In this document: piece after piece, positions 48,993-58,054 of the stretch
Position numbering within the stretch: the stretch's first letter is position 1
Layout of the letters: each line of letters begins with the position of its first letter
Source: Acinetobacter sedimenti
GTDB lineage: Bacteria > Pseudomonadota > Gammaproteobacteria > Pseudomonadales > Moraxellaceae
Length of the DNA stretch: 64,000 nt
Reading direction: 5' to 3'
Assembly (NCBI RefSeq): GCF_022601685.1
Contig: NZ_JAKUML010000001.1
Span: 156,208 to 220,207, forward strand
Notes under the pieces: generated by a model
What the model was told of the DNA's origin: nothing
Seen by the model: only the letters and a program-made list of their open reading frames with translations
Databases searched by the model: none
Program-made: the position numbers and the translations under genes

Positions 48993-49067
48993 TTACTTGT
49001 GTCCGTAATGCCAAACTGCGCCAGTATAAGCCACGAAACCAATCGTTAATAGTACTGCTGTCATCAT
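48993..49067 (-). CDS. candidate 24-residue single-helix membrane peptide
   Basis: A 25-codon frame with product MMTAVLLTIGFVAYTGAVWH then YGHK. It has one hydrophobic helix of about 18 residues and a polar His-Lys end, like other small inner-membrane peptides (for example the CydX type, to which I cannot assign it). TGGA lies about ten bases before the ATG pair, a terminator follows 23 bases after the stop, and a 10-bp inverted repeat lies 44 bases upstream (49111-49145). These flanking signals support a real gene. The product is too short for homology to be judged from memory. Confidence 0.5.
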   Translation of the reverse strand: MMTAVLLTIGFVAYTGAVWHYGHK

Positions 49068-49110
49068 GAGAAATTTTCCATTGATCTTTGATGAGCCTAT
49101 TTAATGACAT

Positions 49111-49145
49111 AAATATTACAGTATGATGACATTGTTGTAATATTT
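49111..49145. promoter_or_regulatory. widely spaced perfect inverted repeat upstream of the small peptide gene
   Basis: AAATATTACA (49111-49120) and TGTAATATTT (49136-49145) are exact inverted copies with a 15-base centre. They lie 44 bases before the peptide start and could be an operator pair or a stem. The regulator is unknown. Confidence 0.45.
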
Positions 49146-49297
49146 AAAAAATTTTAAAACGATTGAAATATAGTTTATGTATCTGATCTTTAAAATAAAA
49201 AACAGAATTGTTGTAGTTTGTTTAATCAAAGATTTACTGTCATATTCCATGAAATATGACAGTTTTATTGAAAATAATTTGAATATTTTGGCGCTAT

Positions 49298-50116
49298 TTA
49301 TCGACTTTGATAACGCTCTAGCTCACTTGGGTCATGTGCACAAAACATTTCGATTTCAGGATGTGCCAAGTGCAAAGCTCGCAATTTTTCTTGTGTCGCT
49401 ATGCGCTGTGCTTGATTGGTTTGTACCTGTTTTTCAAAAATGGCTAGACCGATTGGCATTTGAGGATTTTGCGTGATTTGACTCGGATGAAAATACGCAT
49501 CACCGCAATGCAATAACCATTTATTTTCAGACTTTACAGCGATGCCAACATGACCTCGGGTATGTCCAATCAGCGGCACGATTTTGGCTTCAAAACCGAG
49601 TTGCTCGGTCAAATCAATTGCATCTAAACCAAACCACTCAGCATTGATTTCAGGATGGCTTTGCCATTTTGTAATATCCTGAAGTTGTGCTTTGCGAAAG
49701 CGCAGACGATCTTTGAGTTTTGGTTTCAATGCGTAGTCGAGCTCTTTGTTATAGACGTGAATCGTTGCATTTGGAAAATCAGGCGCACCGCCAATATGAT
49801 CAAGATCCAAATGGGTTGGTAAAATATCCGTCACATCGGCAGGCGAGTAGCCCAGTTGTTTGATCTGCTCAAAAGCAGTTTCTTGGCGATCTAGTTTGGG
49901 GCGAGTGAGTTTTAAAAATAGACCACCTAATCGAGTTTTCGGCTGTACAATATCTTTTAGACCATAACCTGTGTCAATCAGTACCAGTTTATTCTTGTGC
50001 TCAATCAGAAGGACATGACAAATGAGTTTGGCAGGCTTGAAATAGCTTCCTTGACCGCTCATCAGTTTTTGGCAGATTGGACACATGGTGCCACAGTTTA
50101 AGTGGTGAATTTTCAT
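49298..50116 (-). CDS. metallo-beta-lactamase-fold hydrolase with altered metal motif
   Basis: A 272-residue MBL-fold protein resembling the AHL-lactonase-like group in layout (GYGLKDIV near residue 51, then HxHxDH region, HTRGHVG, LHCGDAYF). The metal motif reads THLDLDH at 101-107, so the usual second His is Asp104 (H-x-D-x-D-H). The start has a compact Cys cluster, Cys8, Cys12 and Cys15. A quorum-quenching function would be only a guess. It is monocistronic. The gap to hisA (291 bases) shows no gene. Confidence 0.82.
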   Translation of the reverse strand: MKIHHLNCGTMCPICQKLMSGQGSYFKPAKLICHVLLIEHKNKLVLIDTGYGLKDIVQPKTRLGGLFLKLTRPKLDRQETAFEQIKQLGYSPADVTDILPTHLDLDHIGGAPDFPNATIHVYNKELDYALKPKLKDRLRFRKAQLQDITKWQSHPEINAEWFGLDAIDLTEQLGFEAKIVPLIGHTRGHVGIAVKSENKWLLHCGDAYFHPSQITQNPQMPIGLAIFEKQVQTNQAQRIATQEKLRALHLAHPEIEMFCAHDPSELERYQSR

Positions 50117-50407
50117 CGGTTGCTCATCTTGTTGTGAATGTTATTGCTTTAATGCAGACCAAACTACATGAAGCAGAGCGATCCGTGAAAAATATTGCCA
50201 CAGTAGTGGGTTAATGTATAGATGATCTGACAATTTACCTTGTCAAACTTAATTAAGAATTCTAACTTGTCGGGGCAGCAAAGGTGTGTTGTTTAAAATT
50301 ATTTTGTTCTTCTTGGTCAGATATTACGATTAGCACTTAGAGAAGATTGAATATTTTGTTAAGATAATGACAGTTAAGAATTCATATGAAAATTAAGGAA
50401 TACAGGC

Positions 50408-51136
50408 ATGTTAATTATCCCTGCGATTGATTTAAAAGATGGTAAATGTGTACGCTTAAAGCAAGGTCGCATGGAAGATGACACCGTATTTTCTGATGAT
50501 CCAGTGGCGACGGCAGCACATTGGGTTAATGAGGGCGCACGTCGGTTGCATTTGGTCGATTTGAATGGCGCTTTTGCAGGGACACCGATCCACAAGCCTG
50601 TTGTTGAAGCGATTGCCAAATCTCAACCTGAATTGCCGATCCAAATCGGTGGTGGTATTCGTTCATTAGAAACCATTGAGCATTATATTGATGCTGGTGT
50701 ATCGTTTGTGATCATCGGAACGAAAGCCGTGCAAGAGCCTGAATTTGTTGAGCTTGCGTGTAAAGAGTTTGCAGGACACATCATCGTGGGTATTGATGCC
50801 AAAGATGGCTTTGTGGCGACTGACGGTTGGGCGAATGTGACTGATGTCAAAGCGACTGATTTGGCCAAGCGTTTTGCTGATGCAGGTGTATCCAGCATCG
50901 TCTATACCGACATTGCACGTGATGGCATGATGCAAGGTGTCAATGTCGAGCAGACTGTAAACCTTGCAAACCATTCAGGCTTACCTGTGATTGCCTCTGG
51001 CGGTGTGACCAATCTTGAAGATGTGAAATTGCTACAAGGTCAAAAAGGCATCTTGGGTGCGATCACAGGCCGTGCGATCTATGAAGGTACGCTGAGCTTA
51101 CGTGAAGCGCAATTGTTATTGGATGACAAATTATAA
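50408..51136 (+). CDS. hisA: ProFAR isomerase, histidine biosynthesis
   Basis: A 242-residue TIM-barrel enzyme that isomerises ProFAR to [25 protein letters not shown] carries the first catalytic Asp, and VGIDAKDG carries the second; [14 protein letters not shown] and [13 protein letters not shown] bind phosphate. AGGAATACAGG precedes the ATG. The other his genes are not adjacent, at least downstream, so it is separated from hisF here. Confidence 0.95.
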   Translation: MLIIPAIDLKDGKCVRLKQGRMEDDTVFSDDPVATAAHWVNEGARRLHLVDLNGAFAGTPIHKPVVEAIAKSQPELPIQIGGGIRSLETIEHYIDAGVSFVIIGTKAVQEPEFVELACKEFAGHIIVGIDAKDGFVATDGWANVTDVKATDLAKRFADAGVSSIVYTDIARDGMMQGVNVEQTVNLANHSGLPVIASGGVTNLEDVKLLQGQKGILGAITGRAIYEGTLSLREAQLLLDDKL

Positions 51137-51216
51137 TTTTTAAATCATTAATGCTTTGATCGAGGCAACATCGACCTAACCTTAAACGATCTTGTCTCAC
51201 ATGGAGTGTATATATC

Positions 51217-51630
51217 GTGCATGATTATCTTTATGCTTTGATTGGTGGCGTGTTGCTTGGTATTGCTGTGGTCGGCTATCTTTATATTCTTGGTCGAATC
51301 GCAGGTATTAGTGGTTTGATTTCTCAAGTCTTACAAGGGCAAATGCAATCGCCTGCTGTGTGGTTTTTACTTGGTTTATTCATTACGCCATTTTTCTATG
51401 CGCAGATCGTTCAGCCTGATATTGAGCTAAGTAGCCATCCAATATTATTGATTATTGCAGGGTTGTTGGTTGGCTTTGGCACTCGAATCGGATCAGGTTG
51501 TACGAGTGGACATGGTATTTGTGGTATGAGTCGGCTATCTATTCGCTCAATTGTAGCAACTTGTACCTTTATGACTGCAGGTTTTATTACGGTTTACGTC
51601 ATGCGCCACCTAATGCAAGGGGGAGTATGA
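51217..51630 (+). CDS. YeeE/YedE-family sulfur transporter, first half
   Basis: A 137-residue membrane protein with about four helices, starting at GTG 51217 (GGAG is ten bases upstream). The conserved Cys-rich motif GSGCTSGHGICGMSRLS is the signature of YeeE/YedE-type thiosulfate or persulfide channels, where the Cys residues pass sulfur. It corresponds to one half of full-length YeeE and is followed with a one-base overlap by the second half, like PmpA/PmpB pairs. Confidence 0.88.
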   Translation: MHDYLYALIGGVLLGIAVVGYLYILGRIAGISGLISQVLQGQMQSPAVWFLLGLFITPFFYAQIVQPDIELSSHPILLIIAGLLVGFGTRIGSGCTSGHGICGMSRLSIRSIVATCTFMTAGFITVYVMRHLMQGGV

Positions 51631-52049
51631 TGAAAAATCTATTTGCAATGTTATTTGGTGCGCTATTTTCAGTCGGCTTAATGTTTTCAGGCATGTCGAA
51701 CCCAAAAAAAGTATTAGACTTTTTAGATATTTTTGGTCGTTGGGATGCGAGCCTTGCCTTTGTCATGATTGGTGCGATTCTCATTGCTTTTGTACCATTC
51801 CAACTTGCAGTTCGCAAAACATCTCCACGCACTATTTTCGGTGAAAAAATCGCCCTTCCAACAGTTCAATACATCGATCGTCGATTGGTCATTGGTGCAA
51901 TCATGTTTGGTGTTGGCTGGGGGTTGGTGGGCATTTGCCCTGGGCCAAGTTTGACATTGATCGGCTTAGGCTATTATTCAGCGTTATACTTTATCATTGC
52001 CATGTTGCTCGGGATGTTTATTGCCAATCGTTTTGGAGGTCGTTCATGA
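51630..52049 (+). CDS. YeeE/YedE-family sulfur transporter, second half (DUF6691-like)
   Basis: A 139-residue partner of the preceding protein. GLMFSGMSNPKKVLDFLDIFG at the start is split from, but related to, the first half, and GWGLVGICPGPSLTLIG carries the conserved Cys. About four helices. GGGGGAG precedes two adjacent ATG codons (51627 and 51630); I chose 51630 for spacing. The stop overlaps the next start by four bases, so all three genes are translationally coupled. Confidence 0.87.
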   Translation: MKNLFAMLFGALFSVGLMFSGMSNPKKVLDFLDIFGRWDASLAFVMIGAILIAFVPFQLAVRKTSPRTIFGEKIALPTVQYIDRRLVIGAIMFGVGWGLVGICPGPSLTLIGLGYYSALYFIIAMLLGMFIANRFGGRS

Positions 52050-52921
52050 ACACAACGAGTCAAGCAAAAATACAGTCATTTTTTCATGATGACACGAATA
52101 CTTTTAGCTACGTGGTGAGTGATCCTCATAGCTCTGAATGCGCAATTATAGATTCGGTACTGGATTATGATGCGGCTTCGGCATCGACTTCAACGACGCA
52201 TGCTGACCAGATGATTGATTATATTTTATCAAAAAAACTATCCGTACAATGGATTTTGGAAACCCATGTGCATGCCGATCATCTCAGTGCAGCACAATAT
52301 TTAAAACAAAAACTGGGTGGCAAAGTCGCCATGAGTGCCAAGATTGGCATTGTGCAAGAGACATTCTCCAAGATTTTTCATTTAGACATTAAACAAATTA
52401 ATGCCACACAGCATTTTGATTATCTGTTTGCTGATGGTGAGGCATTCGAAATTGGCAGTTTAAGCGCCTATAACATTCCCACACCAGGGCATACGCCTGC
52501 TTGTTTGAGCTATGTGATTGGCGATGCAGTCTTTGTCGGCGATACTTTATTTATGCCTGACTACGGCACGGCACGTTGTGACTTTCCAAAAGGAAGTGCA
52601 GAGCAATTATTTGATTCGGTGCAACGGCTGTATCAACTACCTGATACGACACGTATTTTTCTTTGTCATGATTATTTACCTAAATCACGCCAAAATTTTA
52701 AATGTCAGACGAATATTCAAGCGCAAAAGACTGAAAATATTCACATCCAAGCTGACACTGAAAAATCGACATTTATTGAGATGCGAACCCAGCGAGATGC
52801 GACGCTTTCTATGCCACGGCTGATCTTACCTGCGATTCAAATCAACATGGTGGCAGGGCATTTCCCCGAGCCTGAAGAAAATGGACAGCGTTATTTAAAA
52901 TTGCCACTGAATTATTTTTAA
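52046..52921 (+). CDS. ETHE1/Blh-like MBL-fold persulfide dioxygenase homologue
   Basis: A 291-residue MBL-fold enzyme that probably oxidises persulfides. ETHVHADHLSAAQYL (His74, His76, Asp78, His79) and TPGHTPACLSY form the iron site, and GDTLFMPDYGTARCDFPKGS is typical of the ETHE1/Blh group. GGAGGT lies just before the ATG. It lacks the N-terminal DUF442 phosphatase-like domain of Xylella Blh. With the YedE pair it makes a compact sulfide-handling operon. No BigR-type sensor repressor gene is adjacent. Confidence 0.87.
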   Translation: MNTTSQAKIQSFFHDDTNTFSYVVSDPHSSECAIIDSVLDYDAASASTSTTHADQMIDYILSKKLSVQWILETHVHADHLSAAQYLKQKLGGKVAMSAKIGIVQETFSKIFHLDIKQINATQHFDYLFADGEAFEIGSLSAYNIPTPGHTPACLSYVIGDAVFVGDTLFMPDYGTARCDFPKGSAEQLFDSVQRLYQLPDTTRIFLCHDYLPKSRQNFKCQTNIQAQKTENIHIQADTEKSTFIEMRTQRDATLSMPRLILPAIQINMVAGHFPEPEENGQRYLKLPLNYF

Positions 52922-52937
52922 AGTGAATATTTATGCA

Positions 52938-52968
52938 TAAAAAATCCGAGCATTAACTCGGATTTTTT
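52938..52968. terminator. bidirectional terminator after the sulfur operon
   Basis: AAAATCCGAG (52941-52950) pairs perfectly with CTCGGATTTT (52957-52966), loop CATTAA, with A's on the left and T's on the right. It lies between the convergent blh-like and ETF-QO genes. Confidence 0.9.
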
Positions 52969-53026
52969 ATATGTAATAACTTACATGTTCGGATATGAGA
53001 GGCATTGCCTCGCAAGACTATCCAAA

Positions 53027-54739
53027 TTACATATTTGGATAGTTAGGACCACCGCCACCCTCAGGTACAACCCAAGTGATGTTTTGTGACGGGTCTTTGA
53101 TATCACAGGTCTTACAATGTACACAGTTGGCAGCGTTGATTTGGAAACGCTTAGAACCGTCATCATTTTCCATGATTTCATAGACACCCGCAGGGCAATA
53201 GCGCTGCGCAGGCTCGTCCCATTTTGGTAAGTTCACATCGACTGGAATATCAGGGTTCGTCAATTTCAAATGTGCAGGCTGATTTTCTTCATGCACCGTA
53301 TTTGAGACAAATACCGAAGATAAACGATCAAAAGTCAACTTGCCATCTGGTTTTGGATAGTTCGGTTTAAAGCTCACCGCATCGACATTTTTCAGTACAG
53401 CATAATCTTGTTTGAGATCATGTAATGTAAACGGTACTTGGAAAATGTTTTGATCAACAAAGTTAAACGCACCACCGACCCATAGACCGAATTTGTGCAT
53501 TGCAGCGCCAAAGTTACGTGAACGATAAAGTTCTTCTTTGAGCCAGCTATTATCAAACTTTTGTGTATACGTCGAAACTTCTTTGGCAAAGTGATCTTCG
53601 CCTTCAAGCATACGAGCAACCATCAGGTCGCCGCCTTTTTCTGCGCCTGCTTTGATTTCTTCAAATACAGCCTCAGCACAGAGCATGCCTGACTTCATTG
53701 CAGTGTGAGAGCCTTTGATTTTTGAGAAGTTCAAGAAACCTGCATCATCACCAATCAAGCAACCACCTGGGAAAGTCAGCTTAGGCAATGCGTTTAGACC
53801 GCCTTTAACGACTGCACGTGCGCCATAAGAAATACGCTTACCGCCTTCCAAATACTGTTTGATCAGTGGATGCGTTTTCCAGCGTTGCATTTCCATGAAC
53901 GGATACATGTGTGGATTTTCATAAGACAAGTCCACGATCACGCCCAAAGTCACTTGGTTGTTCTCTGCGTGGTATAACCACCAACCGCCTGTAGAACCTG
54001 TTTCACTCAAAGGCCAACCTGAACCGTGCATGACCAAACCTGGTTTGTGTTTTGCAGGGTCGATTTCCCAAAGTTCTTTGATACCGATACCGTAGTGCTG
54101 TGGATCTGCATCTTTATCTAAGCCAAATTTTGAGATCAAACGCTTACCAAGATGTCCACGGCAACCTTCTGCAAATAACGTGTATTTTGCATGAAGCTCA
54201 TAACCCGGTGTGAAGTTGTGTGTTGGTTCGCCATCTTTGCCGATGCCCATGTCGCCAGTTTGAATACCTTTGACTGTACCATCTTCATGATACAAAATTT
54301 CAGAAGCGGCAAAGCCTGGGAAGATGGATACTTCAAGCTCTTCTGCTTTTTGACCCAACCAACGAACGACATTACCCAATGAAATCACATAGTTACCATC
54401 GTTGTGCATTGACTTTGGCACCATCCAATGAGGCATTTTTTGTGATTTTTCTTCAGACAATAAGAAGTAAGTTTCGTCTTCTTTGACTTCAACAGTGACA
54501 GGCGCACCTTCTTCTTTCCAATTTGGGAAAAGTTCGTTTAAGGCACGTGGCTCAAGAACTGCACCAGAAAGAATATGGGCGCCGACTTCAGAGCCTTTTT
54601 CCACGACACATACTGATAAATCAGGTAGATTATTTTCGATTGCAAGCTGACGAAGACGAATCGCAGCAGATAGACCAGATGGCCCTGCACCGACGATTAC
54701 AACGTCAAACTCCATTGATTCACGTTCGATGTGCTCCAT
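53027..54739 (-). CDS. electron transfer flavoprotein-ubiquinone oxidoreductase
   Basis: A 570-residue membrane-associated flavoprotein that passes electrons from ETF (acyl-CoA dehydrogenases) to ubiquinone. N-terminal FAD motif VIVGAGPSGLSAAIRLR. The 4Fe-4S cluster near the C-terminus uses CPAGVYEI and CVHCKTCDIKDP. GWPLSETGSTGGWWLYH is specific to the family. AGGAGTCC is the ribosome site. It could serve the AidB-like and other acyl-CoA dehydrogenases. Confidence 0.95.
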   Translation of the reverse strand: MEHIERESMEFDVVIVGAGPSGLSAAIRLRQLAIENNLPDLSVCVVEKGSEVGAHILSGAVLEPRALNELFPNWKEEGAPVTVEVKEDETYFLLSEEKSQKMPHWMVPKSMHNDGNYVISLGNVVRWLGQKAEELEVSIFPGFAASEILYHEDGTVKGIQTGDMGIGKDGEPTHNFTPGYELHAKYTLFAEGCRGHLGKRLISKFGLDKDADPQHYGIGIKELWEIDPAKHKPGLVMHGSGWPLSETGSTGGWWLYHAENNQVTLGVIVDLSYENPHMYPFMEMQRWKTHPLIKQYLEGGKRISYGARAVVKGGLNALPKLTFPGGCLIGDDAGFLNFSKIKGSHTAMKSGMLCAEAVFEEIKAGAEKGGDLMVARMLEGEDHFAKEVSTYTQKFDNSWLKEELYRSRNFGAAMHKFGLWVGGAFNFVDQNIFQVPFTLHDLKQDYAVLKNVDAVSFKPNYPKPDGKLTFDRLSSVFVSNTVHEENQPAHLKLTNPDIPVDVNLPKWDEPAQRYCPAGVYEIMENDDGSKRFQINAANCVHCKTCDIKDPSQNITWVVPEGGGGPNYPNM

Positions 54740-55046
54740 GTAGGACTCCTCAAATCATTGACGGTGGCAACCGTATTGTCGAAGCATTGTTTCAACTCGG
54801 TGCTGCCATGAATATAGGGTGTTTGCTGTAATTCATACCTGACTCAATGTATGAAGCGAACAAACCTTAAAATTTGCTTGGACACAAAACTAACATCGTG
54901 TCACATTTATATCTTGTTATTATAATTTCAAAATGGCAGTTTAGCCAATTGGCTAGAACAACTTATTTTGTTGTCATTCGTGCATAAGCATTGGAAAATG
55001 CTGATTTTTCAGGTGCTAATGACGCATCAGTCAAAAGGAAAATAAA
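54740..55046. other. divergent promoter region of ETF-QO and DUF1285 genes
   Basis: There is no gene here. At 54881-54908 it holds GACACAAAACTAACATCGTG and the following TCACATTT, a 28-base sequence that recurs at 60516-60543 with 21 of 28 identical positions and no gaps. An AT-rich stretch with TATAAT-like sequence follows at about 54915-54930. Confidence 0.5.
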
Positions 55047-55610
55047 ATGGTAGATTCGGCAAATTTTGAAAATATTGCCAGTTATTTACAACAATTTGCA
55101 CATGATCGCACGATTCCACCTTTGGAAAAGTGGAATCCAGACTATTGTGGCGAGATGGATTTGGTGATCAAAGCCAATGGTGAATGGTGGCACGAAGGGC
55201 GACCGATTCGACGTCAAAAGATGGTCGATCTATTTGCCAAAATATTATGGCGTGAAGGTGACGAATTCTTCCTAAAGACGCCAGTAGAAAAAATCAAAAT
55301 CCAAGTGGAAGATGCGCCACTACTTATCAGTGCAGTCGATCAAATAGAAGTCGATGGGAAGCAATATCTGCAAATGACCACGCAAAATCAGGATGTCTTT
55401 ATTCTTGATGCGGATCATCCGATCTATATGCGAGCGTTTAACGGCGAATTGCGCCCTTATGTCAAAGTCCGCTACGAACTCGAAGCATTAGTACAGCGTA
55501 ATGTGTTCTATCATTTGGTGAATTATGGTGAGCTTTCTGAAATGTCCGATGGCACGTGTTTAAAACTGCGAAGTGGGGATATCGAGTACGTCTTGGGTAT
55601 GTCTGAATAA
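55047..55610 (+). CDS. DUF1285 domain protein
   Basis: A 187-residue conserved protein of unknown function. The family start PPLEKWNPDYCGEMDLVIKA, then GEWWHEGRPIRRQKMVDLFA and FLKTPVEKIKIQVEDAPLL, are all DUF1285 features. AAAGGAAAA precedes the ATG. It is widely conserved in proteobacteria. Structures of relatives suggest ligand binding, but no reaction is known. Confidence 0.9.
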   Translation: MVDSANFENIASYLQQFAHDRTIPPLEKWNPDYCGEMDLVIKANGEWWHEGRPIRRQKMVDLFAKILWREGDEFFLKTPVEKIKIQVEDAPLLISAVDQIEVDGKQYLQMTTQNQDVFILDADHPIYMRAFNGELRPYVKVRYELEALVQRNVFYHLVNYGELSEMSDGTCLKLRSGDIEYVLGMSE

Positions 55611-55743
55611 GTGGTTTATCAAAACTTCAAAGCTTTGCTTTTCTTTGCATGAAGATAACAAATTCAGCTATGGTTTCTTTGCAAATTCGGCGTATGATGC
55701 CTACAGTTTATTCAAATTTTTATCATCTATTTTTTAGTCTTAT

Positions 55744-56649
55744 ATGTCTGCTCATTCGTCTTCACAGTCAAGCCTAAGCTCTGCATCAAGCCAAGCCCTT
55801 GAGCATGATGTCGCATTGCCAAATGGTGCAGATCGAAACTCACCCATTGGGATTTTTGACTCAGGCATTGGTGGTTTGTCTGTGGCTATGGATGTGCATC
55901 ACTATTTACCGAATGAACAAATTCTCTATTTCGCCGATACAGCACATGTGCCTTATGGCGCACGCAGTGATGAGGAAATTCGTCGCTTTACCGCACAAGC
56001 GATTGATTGGCTCTATCAACAAGGTTGTAAAACCGCGATTGTTGCTTGTAATACTGCATCGGCATTTAGCTTAGATTATTTACGCCAGTATTACGGCGAG
56101 CAGTTTCCCATTATTGGTTTAGTCCCTGCAGTTAAGCCTGCGGTAATTCAGTCACAGACCAAAGTTGTGGCGGTACTTGCTACTCCTGCGACTTTTCGAG
56201 GGAAGCTGATTCATGATGTAGTACAGCATTTTGCCTTGCCTGCGGGAGTCAAAGTGATGAGTACAACGTGCTTAGATTTGGTGCCATTGATTGAGCAGGG
56301 CAAGGCTTTAGATGCAGAATGTTTGATTGCACTGCAACAATGTTTGCAGCCTGTGGTGGATGCGGGCGCAGATCATTTGGTGCTTGGTTGTACCCATTAT
56401 CCATTTTTAAAACCTGCGATAGAGCGACTGTATGGCGATCGGTTGGTCTTGGTCGATTCAGGGCAAGCAGTGGCACGGCAATGTGGTCGAATTCTACAAA
56501 AACATCAGCTCACCCGAGAAATGCCTTTAGATCATTTTGAGATTCCGTGCGTGCTGACTGGTAACAATGCACAGCAAATGCAAGCTGTGGTCACGCATCT
56601 ACTGCAAAATAAAGTGACTATCCGACTAAGTGATCTTTCTAATTTTTAA
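55744..56649 (+). CDS. murI: glutamate racemase
   Basis: A 301-residue enzyme making D-glutamate for peptidoglycan. Catalytic cysteines are Cys102 in ACNTAS and Cys216 in GCTHYPFL, and FDSGIGGLSV is the substrate-binding loop. A Ser-rich N-terminal extension of about 30 residues precedes the usual start; no ribosome site precedes the first ATG, so a shorter start is possible. Confidence 0.95.
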   Translation: MSAHSSSQSSLSSASSQALEHDVALPNGADRNSPIGIFDSGIGGLSVAMDVHHYLPNEQILYFADTAHVPYGARSDEEIRRFTAQAIDWLYQQGCKTAIVACNTASAFSLDYLRQYYGEQFPIIGLVPAVKPAVIQSQTKVVAVLATPATFRGKLIHDVVQHFALPAGVKVMSTTCLDLVPLIEQGKALDAECLIALQQCLQPVVDAGADHLVLGCTHYPFLKPAIERLYGDRLVLVDSGQAVARQCGRILQKHQLTREMPLDHFEIPCVLTGNNAQQMQAVVTHLLQNKVTIRLSDLSNF

Positions 56650-56774
56650 GATTTCAGGCATGCTTAACAGGCGGTTAAGAATAAAATGCAAATTGTTGCA
56701 AAAACAAATTAAATACATCAGTTTGTAGAAAGTGTGCTTAAAGTCGCAATTTTTTAGGGGTAATGATTTTAAAA

Positions 56775-56789
56775 ATGATTTAGAATCAT
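56775..56789. repeat. short palindrome upstream of the DUF4062 gene
   Basis: ATGATT (56775-56780), TAG, AATCAT (56784-56789), inside a run of ATGATT copies. It may be an operator; no promoter boxes are convincing nearby. Confidence 0.3.
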
Positions 56790-56914
56790 AAATGGTGTAT
56801 TGACTTAAATCCGTTTGGATGCGGTATCGTGCATCTATATAGTCATAGAAAATTCATTTGATTGTAATAATGAAATAGAAGAAATGACAACGGTTTAGGT
56901 GATAAGGAATTTTC

Positions 56915-57892
56915 ATGTCTGATAAGCGTTATCATGTATTTATCTCCACGGCATTTCAAGGTGTCGAGGCGGAGCGTTTAAAATTAGAATATACATTGCT
57001 CAACTTGGGTGCTTTTCCGTGGCAGTTTAATGAACCACGTAACTCACTCAATACAGCGCAAGCACGCCGTCAAATGGATGAGTGTGACTATGTGGTTTTT
57101 GTATTGGGTGATGAGTATGGCGAGTTATCCGCTTCAGGGATTAGTTATTTGCATCTCGACTTTCTGTATGCAGTCAATAAGCAAAAGCCAATTTTAAGCT
57201 TTATCAGCACCAAAGCGAGTACGGATAAAGATCCTGAGATTATTAAAAAACGCAAAGGCTTTGTGGATTTATTAAAGTCTGAAAGTAAATATTTTCAAGA
57301 GTACAGTAGCTTACTTGATTTTGAACGTAATGTACGAAATGTCTTCCAAAAAGCCAAAACGGAATATCCAGTGCTTGGCTGGATCAGACCAAAATCAAAT
57401 GATGTATTGCAAAACGAGATCGTGCGCTTACGTGGAAAAGTTGCGGAGCTAGAACAAAATCTGATTCGTACACGGCAGGAAGCATCATTTACTAAAGCTG
57501 ATCAAAATGAACAACAAAGTTTTAATTTGCATTACCGTACACAAGCCTATCAAGATGGCAATCTCAAGGACATCACCCCGCAGAAAGAGCTTACGTGGGT
57601 TGAGGCGTTGAAAATCTTGGCGCCACACTTTAAGCAACCGACGCTAGAAATGAACTTCATCAAAGTGATGAACAGCTATCTTGAAGGTATTGCACTGGAA
57701 GAAGCACGCAAAGTCATGCCACGTGTACATGCGGTGTCAAGAACGCATGTCGATACTCGAAGTTTGCAACAGCTCAAACTTCAAATGAAATGGAATAATT
57801 GGATTATTCCACAGGCAGATATGGGGTCGGGTACTCGTGTCTATTGGCGCTTAACTCCTGATGCAGAGCGTGTGTTGAGCCGTCAGCGTTGA
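56915..57892 (+). CDS. DUF4062 domain protein
   Basis: A 325-residue protein. The N-terminal 110 residues are a DUF4062 domain, a TIR-like fold that opens many NLR-type and STAND proteins: RYHVFISTAFQGVEAERLKL, then GAFPWQFNE, DYVVFVLGDEYG and SYLHLDFLYAVN. A coiled coil (about 165-195, LQNEIVRLRGKVAELEQNL) follows. The C-terminal 90 residues end in a winged-helix-like RVYWRLTPDAERVLSR. It has no NTPase or effector domain, and stands alone between murI and hemH, with AAGGA before the ATG. Function unknown. Confidence 0.78.
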   Translation: MSDKRYHVFISTAFQGVEAERLKLEYTLLNLGAFPWQFNEPRNSLNTAQARRQMDECDYVVFVLGDEYGELSASGISYLHLDFLYAVNKQKPILSFISTKASTDKDPEIIKKRKGFVDLLKSESKYFQEYSSLLDFERNVRNVFQKAKTEYPVLGWIRPKSNDVLQNEIVRLRGKVAELEQNLIRTRQEASFTKADQNEQQSFNLHYRTQAYQDGNLKDITPQKELTWVEALKILAPHFKQPTLEMNFIKVMNSYLEGIALEEARKVMPRVHAVSRTHVDTRSLQQLKLQMKWNNWIIPQADMGSGTRVYWRLTPDAERVLSRQR

Positions 57893-58054
57893 AAAATAAG
57901 ACGTCAGCGCTATTCGACAGTATCTATTTTGATGTAAGCGTTTGTGTTGATTTATTCTTTCTATTGCGATGATAGAAATTAGCGGAAGTCTATCTGCTGA
58001 AATTTACTGCCAATTGAATTAATATAGTTTGAAACTTTTTGTGCAAATGCTCTT

